This document shows, in pieces, positions 53,590-60,883 of a stretch of DNA of 64,000 bases. Below the pieces are notes generated by a model. It did no database searches. It worked only from the letters and a program-made list of their open reading frames with translations, and was not told where the DNA came from. Each line of letters opens with the position of its first letter. Positions within the stretch are counted from its first letter, which is position 1. The stretch is from Marmoricola sp. OAE513 (GTDB lineage: Bacteria > Actinomycetota > Actinomycetes > Propionibacteriales > Nocardioidaceae), in contig NZ_JBEPOC010000001.1 in the NCBI RefSeq assembly GCF_040546585.1, positions 1,736,001 to 1,800,000 on the forward strand. Reading direction: 5' to 3'. The position numbers were made by a program, and so were the translations under genes.

Positions 53590-54794
53590 CAGACGTCCAC
53601 CTGGGTGAACACGCCGTACATCGCCGAGACGAGCGCCACTGCGACGAAGCCGACGACGAGACCCATGGTGATGATCACCGCCGGCTCGAAGAGCGCCGTG
53701 AGCTTCTTGATCTTGTAGTCGAGCTCGACCTCGTAGTACTCGGCAGTGACCTCGAGCTGGCTGTCCAGGGAGCCGGTCTCCTCACCGACGCGCAACATCT
53801 GCGTCGCCGAGCCCGGGAAGAGCCGCGTGCGCGCCAAGGGCGATGCGATGCCCTGCCCCTCGAGCATCGAGTCTCCGACCTCGGTGAGCCGGCGGATGTA
53901 GACCCGGTTGCGCAGCGACTCGGTGGCCACCTTGAGCGCGTCCGGCAGGTTGACACCTGCGCTGACCATGGAGGCCATCACCCGGCAGAACCGTTCGACC
54001 AGGGCGTACTGGATGGTCTCGCCGAGAACCGGAACCTTGAGCAGGAACGCGTCCCGGGCGTAGCGCCCGCCGTCGAACCGCAGCACGACCCACCCGATCA
54101 GCACGAGGAGAACAACGCCGCCGGCGAGCGCCCACCAGAAGGCGCCGAGGAAGTCGGTGACCGCGAGCAGCATCCGGGTCGGCAGGGGGAGCTCGGCGTC
54201 CAGGTCGTTGAAGAAGTCCTTGAACTTCGGCAGCACGTACACGGCGAGGACGACGACGGTCACCATCGACATGGCAGCGATCACCAACGGATAGGTGAGC
54301 GCGGACTTGATCTTCCGACGCGCCTCGAGATCCCGTTCCAGGTACAGCGCGAGCCGGGCCAGCACGGTGTCGAGCTCGCCGGTGAGCTCGGCGGAACGCA
54401 CGATGCCGCGGTAGAAGTCCGGAAAGATCTTCGGGTGCCGGTCGAGGCAGTCGGAGAACCGGTCTCCCGACCGGAGCCCGTCCTCGATGTCGTTCATCAT
54501 CCGACGGACCGAAGAGTTCTCGGACTCGGCCCCGATGGAGTGCACCGCGTCCAGGATCGGCAGACCGGCACGCAGGAAGGCTGCCATCTGCCGAGACAGG
54601 TGCATTACCTCAGCCTTGGTGATCCGCGGCCCGGTGATCTCCATCTGGAGGATGCTGACCTTCTCGGTCACCTTCAGGTCGCGCAGCTCCTGCTCGTAGA
54701 GCGCCACCTCGGCATCGCCGCGGCTTCCGGCCTTGTACGTGCCCTTCACGGCTTCCCCAGCCATGTTGCTGCCGACGTAGGCGTACTTGGGCAT
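53589..54794 (-). CDS. pilC: type IV pilus inner-membrane platform protein PilC
   Basis: 401 residues of the GspF/PilC family. Two cytoplasmic domains of similar fold (LSRQMAAFLRAGLPILDAV and FCRVMASMVSAGVNLPDAL) alternate with three membrane segments (PLVIAAMSMVTVVVLAVYVL, AFWWALAGGVVLLVLIGWVV, FEPAVIITMGLVVGFVAVAL). It couples the ATPase motors PilB and PilT to the growing pilus. Two bases separate it from pilB. Confidence 0.95.
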   Translation of the reverse strand: MPKYAYVGSNMAGEAVKGTYKAGSRGDAEVALYEQELRDLKVTEKVSILQMEITGPRITKAEVMHLSRQMAAFLRAGLPILDAVHSIGAESENSSVRRMMNDIEDGLRSGDRFSDCLDRHPKIFPDFYRGIVRSAELTGELDTVLARLALYLERDLEARRKIKSALTYPLVIAAMSMVTVVVLAVYVLPKFKDFFNDLDAELPLPTRMLLAVTDFLGAFWWALAGGVVLLVLIGWVVLRFDGGRYARDAFLLKVPVLGETIQYALVERFCRVMASMVSAGVNLPDALKVATESLRNRVYIRRLTEVGDSMLEGQGIASPLARTRLFPGSATQMLRVGEETGSLDSQLEVTAEYYEVELDYKIKKLTALFEPAVIITMGLVVGFVAVALVSAMYGVFTQVDV

Positions 54795-54796
54795 CG

Positions 54797-56540
54797 TCAG
54801 ACTCCTGCGACGTAGATGGAACGCATGACCTCGGAGGCCGTCGTGGTGCCGTCGACGACCAGCCGGACAGCCTGCTCCTGCAAGGTGCGCATGCCCTGGC
54901 TGATCGCCAGCTTGCGCATCTCGTCGTGCGGGACCCGGTCGATGATCAGTTCGCGGACCTCGTCGGTCACGACCAGCAGCTCGTAGACGCCGATCCGCTC
55001 CAGGTATCCGGTGTGCGAGCAGAAGTTGCAGCCGGTGCCGCGGACGTATCCACCGGGCGGCTCCTGCCCGCCGAAGGTGCGCACGAAGTCCAGCTCCTCC
55101 GGCGTGGGGTCATAGGTCTCCAGGCACGAGGTGCAGCTGCGGCGGACGAGACGCTGCGCCATGACGGCGGTGACGGACGAAGCGATCAGGAACGGTTCGA
55201 TGCCCATGTCGAGCAGACGGTAGAGCGCAGACACCGACTCGGTGGCGTGCAGCGAGGACAGCACGAAGTGACCGGTGAGCGCGGACTGGACGGCGATGCG
55301 AGCGGTGTCGACGTCACGGACCTCACCGACCAGGATCACGTCCGGGTCTTGGCGCAGGATCGCCTTGAGACCACCGGAGAACGTGACCCCGGCCTGCTCG
55401 TTGATCTGGATCTGGTTGATGGAGTCGAACGTGTACTCGACCGGGTCCTCGATGGTCATGATGTTGCGCTCGACGCTGTCGAGCTCGCCGAGAGACGCGT
55501 ACAGCGTGGTGGTCTTGCCTCCGCCGGTCGGGCCGGCGCAGATGACCATTCCGTACGGCGACCTGATCAGGGCGCTGAACTGGGCAGCCGTCTCGGCAGG
55601 CATGCCGAGCTGGGCCAGCTGGAAGAGAGGACGGCTCTTGTCGAGCAGCCGCATCACGACTTTCTCACCACCCACGACTGCGGTGGTGGCGACCCGGATG
55701 TCCACGCCGCGGCCTTCCACGTCCATCGAGATCTGGCCGTCCTGGGAGCGGCGCCGCTCGACAATGTTCATCTCGGCGAGGATCTTGACCCGGCTGACGA
55801 TCGCCGGTCCGATGGACCCCGGGAGGTCGAGCACGTCGTTGAGCGCACCGTCGATCCGGTAGCGGACCCGGACCCGGTCGCCGAAGGGCTCGATGTGGAT
55901 GTCGGAGGCGCGGTCGCGCAGGGCCTGGGTGATGATCATCTGGACGACCCGGACGACCGGTGCCTCGTCGCTCGCGCTCGACTCCTCAAGTCGCGAAGCC
56001 TCGAGCCGCATGCGCGTCGCGAGCCTCGAACTCCTTGACCTGCGAGCCGACGTCCTTCGTGGCGCTGTACGCCGAGCCGAGGGCGACCTGAAGGTCCCGT
56101 CGCGACGCGACGGTGACCCTGATCTGCCGGCCGATCGCCGCCGCCACGGTGTTCAGGTGCTCGGGCGCGGGATCGACGACGGCGACCGTCACCGCCTGGT
56201 CGTCGACCTTGATCGGCAGGGCCTGCAGCTCCGCCGCGCGCTCGGGCGTGAGAGTCATCAGCGCGAGGGGTGCCGGCGTGACGTCGCGGAAGTCCAGGAG
56301 CGGGAAGCCCGACTTCGACGAGAGGAACTTGGCCAGGTCCACGTCGGAGATGGCACCGCGGGCGACGAGGCGGTCAGCGACGGTGCCGCCGCCCGGCGCG
56401 ACCAGAGCGGCGTCGACCTCGGCGCGGCTGACGACTCCCGCGTCGACGAGGGTCTCGGCCAGCCGGACGTCGCGCTCGGCGCGGGTCGGTCCGGTCGGGG
56501 TCCGGTCGACCTCGACGTTCTTGCGACGGCTGAACTTCAT
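54797..56540 (-). pseudogene. pilB: pilus assembly ATPase PilB, split by a single-base frameshift
   Basis: A complete PilB of about 580 residues lies in two frames. The N-terminal part (from ATG 56540) has the GspE-N domain (VSRAEVDAAL, ISDVDLAKFLSSKSG) ending KEFEARDA. The C-terminal part (stop 54797) has DRASDIHIEPFGDRVRVRYR, Walker A GPTGGGKTTTL, EDPVEYTF, the Walker B-type LRQDPDVILVGEVRD, and the zinc tetracysteine SCTSC/CNFC. One extra base near 56008-56012 (GCGCATG for GCGATG or GCCATG) separates them. PilB powers pilus extension. Most likely a sequencing error. Confidence 0.9.
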
Positions 56541-56550
56541 CGGTACCTGC

Positions 56551-57651
56551 TCACCGACCCATGCTGGCAGTCAGACGCGGGCGCGTCTCGATGTCCTTGG
56601 GATACAGGCTGCGCGCGACGGCGTCCTGCTCGGAGACGATCCCCTGCTGGACCAGGGCAGAGAGGGACTGCTCGAGGGAGACCATGCCCTCCCGCGACCC
56701 TGTCAGCAGCGAGTTGCGCAGCTGGTGGGTCTTGCCCTCCTTGATCAGGTTGCGGACCGCGGAGTTCGCGACCAGGACCTCGTAGGCAGCAACCATGCCG
56801 CCGCCCACCCGGGGCACCAATCGCTGGTAGACAACGCAGCTGAGCGCCGAGGCGAGCTGGACGCGGATCTGAGCCTGCTGCTCAGCCGGGAACACGTCGA
56901 TCATCCGGCCGAGCGACTGAGCGGTGTCATTCGTGTGCAAGGTGGCGAAGACCAGGTGGCCGGTCTCTGCCACCGTGAGCGCGAACGAGATCGACTCGAG
57001 GTCACGCATCTCGCCTACCAGCAGGACGTCGGGGTCCTCGCGCAGCACCGAGCGCAGGGCCTTGTGGAAGGTCCCGGTGTCGGTGCCGACTTCGCGCTGG
57101 TTCACCGCGGAGCGCTTGTGGTCGTGGACGTACTCGATCGGGTCCTCGACGGTGATGATGTGCGCGGCCCGGTTGGTGTTGATCACGTCGATCAGCGAGG
57201 CCAGCGTCGTCGACTTGCCTGAGCCGGTCGGCCCGGTCACCAGGATCAAGCCCTGGTGCGTCATCGCGAGTTCGCGCAAGATCGCGGGCAGACCGAGGTC
57301 GTCCGGGCTGGGGATGGCCCGCGGGATCATCCGAAGCGCAACCGCGGTCATCCCACGCTGGGTGAACGCATTGCCGCGGATGCGGGCGTGCTCGCGCCAC
57401 GAGAACGAGAAGTCGTACTCGTGCTCAGAAGTCCAGGACTGCGCCTGCTCGGCGGTGAGCACCTCACCGAGAAGCGCATCGGTGTCCTCGGCGCGAAGGG
57501 CGTCGGCTCCGGGAACAGGCTCGAGCGACCCGTTGACGCGGAGCATCGGAGGGAGGCCCACCGTCAGCAGCAGGTCGGTACCGCGCGCCTGCCACAGTGC
57601 CTCGAGCAGGTGGTCGATGTTGTCACCGATGCGGTGCAGCTGGTGGTACAT
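56551..57651 (-). CDS. pilT: pilus retraction ATPase PilT
   Basis: 366 residues. The PAS-like N-terminus (HLLEALWQARGTDLLLTVG) is followed by Walker A GPTGSGKSTTLASL, Asp box (LREDPDVLLVGEMRDLE), His box (GHLVFATLHTND) and the PilT hallmark AVRNLIKEGK, a close match to AIRNLIRE. It depolymerises pili for twitching. ATG 57651; a 12-bp terminator hairpin separates it from pilA upstream. Confidence 0.95.
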   Translation of the reverse strand: MYHQLHRIGDNIDHLLEALWQARGTDLLLTVGLPPMLRVNGSLEPVPGADALRAEDTDALLGEVLTAEQAQSWTSEHEYDFSFSWREHARIRGNAFTQRGMTAVALRMIPRAIPSPDDLGLPAILRELAMTHQGLILVTGPTGSGKSTTLASLIDVINTNRAAHIITVEDPIEYVHDHKRSAVNQREVGTDTGTFHKALRSVLREDPDVLLVGEMRDLESISFALTVAETGHLVFATLHTNDTAQSLGRMIDVFPAEQQAQIRVQLASALSCVVYQRLVPRVGGGMVAAYEVLVANSAVRNLIKEGKTHQLRNSLLTGSREGMVSLEQSLSALVQQGIVSEQDAVARSLYPKDIETRPRLTASMGR

Positions 57652-57676
57652 GAACCCCTCCGAGGTGGAACCAGGA

Positions 57677-57705
57677 GGAGGGCCGTAGCGCCGCTACGGC
57701 CCTCC
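57677..57705 (-). terminator. hairpin between pilA and pilT
   Basis: GGAGGGCCGTAG / CTACGGCCCTCC with a 5-base loop. It probably ends most pilA transcripts, allowing far more major pilin than downstream machinery. Confidence 0.85.
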
Positions 57706-57733
57706 TGGATTGCTGGTGGTGCGTCAGGCTGGA

Positions 57734-58090
57734 TCAGCCGGCGGTGCAGGTGCCCGGCGTGCTCGACAGCGTCATCGTGCCGTTGGCGCCGAGCGCGTCG
57801 TTCACGTACTTGGTGTCGGACGAGCGCAGGAAGCCGGTCGTTCCGAGGATCGTGACGGTGGTCGGGTAGGTGCCCTTGTCCGCGCGGTAGGCCTCGATCG
57901 CCACGGCGACCGTCTTGACCTCCGCCTTGCAGGCCGACTCCTTGCTGTTGTCCGTGATGCCGCGGACCGAGAAGACGACGATGCCCGACAGCACGCCGAG
58001 GATGACGATGACGATCAGGAGCTCGATGAGCGTGAAGCCCGACTCCTCGCGGCGGGCCGCGCGGGCCCGGTTCACAGCACTGCTGAGCAT
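57734..58090 (-). CDS. pilA: type IV major pilin
   Basis: 118 residues from ATG 58090 with GGAGATT upstream. Leader MLSSAVNRARAARREESG then G|FTLIELLIVIVILGVLSG, the strongest prepilin motif in the locus, with Glu5. The short globular domain has two cysteines (SACKAEV, GTCTAG) that probably form the D-region disulphide loop. The isolated position before a terminator fits the major subunit. Confidence 0.93.
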   Translation of the reverse strand: MLSSAVNRARAARREESGFTLIELLIVIVILGVLSGIVVFSVRGITDNSKESACKAEVKTVAVAIEAYRADKGTYPTTVTILGTTGFLRSSDTKYVNDALGANGTMTLSSTPGTCTAG

Positions 58091-58098
58091 GTAAATCT

Positions 58099-58110
58099 CC
58101 AAACGTTTGG
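58099..58110. promoter_or_regulatory. perfect 12-bp palindrome in the pilA leader
   Basis: CCAAACGTTTGG lies 8 bases upstream of the pilA start codon. It is symmetric and could be a repressor site or a small leader hairpin; not identified with any known regulator. Confidence 0.5.
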
Positions 58111-58331
58111 TGCAGCAAGGTGCTGCTGAGGTGTGAAAGACGTTAGGTCTGGGACGGGACCGACACGTCGTGAATCGGACATCTGGGCAATTCGGTCTAG
58201 GCACGCTGTAGCTCTCGGTGACACTTTCTGATCGCACGGCGCTGCTAGTGGTAACCGGCGAGATCTGCCGTATTTGCACGCGTGGACAAAGGAAAAGAGC
58301 GATCCAGCTGGTCTATCTCTGAATAGACCAC

Positions 58332-59378
58332 TCAGCTGTTGAGCGGTCGCTCCGCCACCGGCTCGGCGTACACGACGGCATTGGACCGGTAGACCCGCCC
58401 GTCGAAGTCGCTGCAGGTGATCAGCACCAGTCGCCCCGGCCCGTCCTGCCGGAAGATCGATGCCGAGCGGGCGGCCAGCCTGGCCACCGAGTAGTTCTTC
58501 GACGCCGTCACGACGTACTCGATCGTTCCCCGGGACGTCCTGACCTTCACCTTGTCGCCGACCACCAGCTTGCCGAGGTGGTCGAACGCGCCGCCGCCGG
58601 TGCTCACGGTGTGACCGGTGACGACCGAGGACCCGGCGGCCACGCCAACGCCGCGGCCCTCCTGCCACCAGCCGAGCAGCTGGGGGTCGTCAGGCGGCAC
58701 CAGCTCGCCGGTCTGCCCGCTGATCGGTACCACCTCAGACCGCACGTGCAGCCGCGGCACGACCACCTCGAGCGGTTTGCCCGCCGAGGCGAGCCGCTTC
58801 CCTTCCAGCGGGTTGCTCGTCGCGGTCCGGGAGGGCAGCGGGGCCGGGGGCTCGATCGTCGGGTCCGGGACCGTCGGTGTCGCCTTCGCCGGCACGGCGT
58901 CGGCGAACAGGTCGGGGACCTGGGGTGCCGCCCACGGCAGGACGGCGCACGCCAGGACCAGCGCTGAGCCGACCGCGATCCGGGTACGCCGGCGCCTGCG
59001 GTGTGCGCGGGCGACGCCGGCCCAGTGCTCGTCGTCGACGGCATCGGCAAAGATCGGCGCCGGCAGCAGGGCCGGAGGCGCGAGCACCAGATCCGGGTCG
59101 AGCTTGAACAAGGGGCGGACGACTGTCGGCTCGACGAGCTCGGTGCGCTCCGGAGCCTCGGGGTCGGGCACCCAGTCCCACAGCACCCCCACGTCGGCGG
59201 AAGCCGGCACGGGCGTGACCTCGTCGAGGTCCAGGGGAGGCGCCAGGGAAGCAAGGGGCGTCGCGGGCTCGTCGTAGGCGACCGAGTCGGCGACCTCCGG
59301 GGTCCAGGTCCAGAGCACGCCGACGGGCGTCTCGTCCGGAGACGCCCCGTCCTGACCCTCTGTGCTTCCCACAATCCT
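58332..59378 (-). CDS. class E/F-like sortase
   Basis: 348 residues from GTG 59378 (TTG 59414 is a longer option). A Pro/Asp-rich cytoplasmic region of about 125 residues, then one helix (RIAVGSALVLACAVLPWAA), then the sortase domain: catalytic His about 256 in SVVTGHTVST, Cys about 322 in LVLITCSDFDG, and Arg in GRVYRSNAVVYA. The long N-terminal extension is unusual. It anchors surface proteins to peptidoglycan; the neighbour at 59477 is the likely substrate. Confidence 0.85.
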   Translation of the reverse strand, partial: RIVGSTEGQDGASPDETPVGVLWTWTPEVADSVAYDEPATPLASLAPPLDLDEVTPVPASADVGVLWDWVPDPEAPERTELVEPTVVRPLFKLDPDLVLAPPALLPAPIFADAVDDEHWAGVARAHRRRRRTRIAVGSALVLACAVLPWAAPQVPDLFADAVPAKATPTVPDPTIEPPAPLPSRTATSNPLEGKRLASAGKPLEVVVPRLHVRSEVVPISGQTGELVPPDDPQLLGWWQEGRGVGVAAGSSVVTGHTVSTGGGAFDHLGKLVVGDKVKVRTSRGTIEYVVTASKNYSVARLAARSASIFRQDGPGRLVLITCSDFDGRVYRSNAVVYAEPVAERPLNS

Positions 59379-59476
59379 CACCTGTACCTGCGCAGACCCG
59401 CGCAAACACCTCAAAAGTAGCCCTGAGGGCGACGTCGCGGAGTGGAACTCCGAACGCCGCCCCCAGGGCTAGTGGA

Positions 59477-60595
59477 TCAGCTGCGTGCCCGTGCGATCGG
59501 TCGCGCCAGACCCAGGCCGGCGGCCAGGATCATCAGCACCATGCCGGTCAGCAGCAGGGCCAGGCCCTGCTCGCTGCGCAGGTCCGGCGCGGTGAGACCG
59601 GCGTGGACCAGGGTCGGCGTGGCGATCGGGGTGTCCGTCGGCGTGTCGACGACGGGGGTGTCGACCGGCGTCTCGGGAACCTCGACCAGGACGCAGTTGG
59701 CCTCAGCCGGGCCGAACGTGTGCTCGTCGAAGACCTTCGTCTTCGGGTCGCCCACGGCGAACTCGTTGTTCCCGACCGCGTTCGCGGTGACGGTGACCTT
59801 GCCGCCCGGGATCTTGTCCCCGACGGTGACGAACTCGACGTTGGTGCCGTTGGTCACGACCGACGGCACGTTGTTGTTGGCGCAGGACGGCTCGACGTAG
59901 TCGACCGAGGCGGTCGCGACGCCCGGGACGTCAACGACGACGCACGGGGGCGCGGTCGGGTCGACAGCCGGGTCGAAGGTGTGCTGCGGGAAGACCAGCG
60001 TGGTTCCGCCGCCCTCGAAGGTGGCGCCGGGGGCCGCGTGCGCGGTCACGGTGATGGAGCCGCCGGGGGTCTTGCTGCCCGTGTACGTGGCCGGGGCCAG
60101 GTTGTTGCCGATGACCTCGAAGTCAGCCGCGGTCGGGGCGGCACAGCTGGGCTCGGTGTACTCGATGTCGGCAGTGGCCTCGGTCGTGACGACCACGGCT
60201 CCGTCGCAGCGGGACTTGGTGACGACGCCGTCGTAGACGTGGGAAACACCCTTGTCGTCGACGAAGTCGCCGATGATGTCGGGCTTGGCCTGGCCGGCGA
60301 CGTGGCTCTTGCCGTCGAAGGTGCCGTCGGTCTTCCACGTCTTGTTCGGGTTCGAGCGGTGCTCCAGGTGGCCCTTGCTCTTCACCGAGTCGTCGTCGAC
60401 GACGATGTAGGTGTACGGGTTGGTGTCCGAGCTGGTCGCGTGGCACACGTAGACCGGGGTCTTCGCGGCGTTGGCCGGCGAGGCGGTCACCATCAGCGCG
60501 ACGCCACTGGACATCACGAGCGCGCCGAGCGCGGCGGTGAACGTCGCCAGGCGACGCAGGCCCAGCTTCTTCGGTGCATTACTGCGGGTCATCAC
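59477..60595 (-). CDS. surface protein with non-canonical sortase signal (LVHAG)
   Basis: 372 residues. Signal peptide (RRLATFTAALGALVMSSGVALM ending AANA), a mature region with CHATSSDTNPYTYIVVDD resembling the start of many actinobacterial surface proteins, then two similar beta-rich repeats with ...EPSCA... (TADIEYTEPSC, ASVDYVEPSC), a Pro/Thr stalk, and a sorting signal PTLVHAG, hydrophobic helix, RPIARARS. The LVHAG replaces LPXTG. Likely anchored by the adjacent sortase, which starts about 100 bases downstream. Confidence 0.82.
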   Translation of the reverse strand: MMTRSNAPKKLGLRRLATFTAALGALVMSSGVALMVTASPANAAKTPVYVCHATSSDTNPYTYIVVDDDSVKSKGHLEHRSNPNKTWKTDGTFDGKSHVAGQAKPDIIGDFVDDKGVSHVYDGVVTKSRCDGAVVVTTEATADIEYTEPSCAAPTAADFEVIGNNLAPATYTGSKTPGGSITVTAHAAPGATFEGGGTTLVFPQHTFDPAVDPTAPPCVVVDVPGVATASVDYVEPSCANNNVPSVVTNGTNVEFVTVGDKIPGGKVTVTANAVGNNEFAVGDPKTKVFDEHTFGPAEANCVLVEVPETPVDTPVVDTPTDTPIATPTLVHAGLTAPDLRSEQGLALLLTGMVLMILAAGLGLARPIARARS

Positions 60596-60883
60596 TTACC
60601 CCCAAGACTTTCTTCCGTCGATTGATTGCGGCCCCCCGCGGCCATTGCCTTCTCAACCCCGAGCAGGAGCCGAAAATCCCCCCGGACCCCACGTCGCAAA
60701 ACGAGACATCCGAATGCTCATCAAACGACTGGAACCCCCCGCGAGCCACTCGACGGAAAGAGGTGTCTAGGCCAGGAATTCACGCTCAAACCGTGCCTGA
60801 GCGGGGACTCACAAATCGGAATCTGAAGACAGCGCCGCGGGTTCAAAAAGTGTCACAGCGTCTTCCACAGGCGCGCGCGCTGC

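Noticed and set aside
54797-56011. Stand-alone short PilB lacking its N-terminal domain
   Set aside because: The missing domain is encoded immediately upstream in another frame and joins after removing one base.
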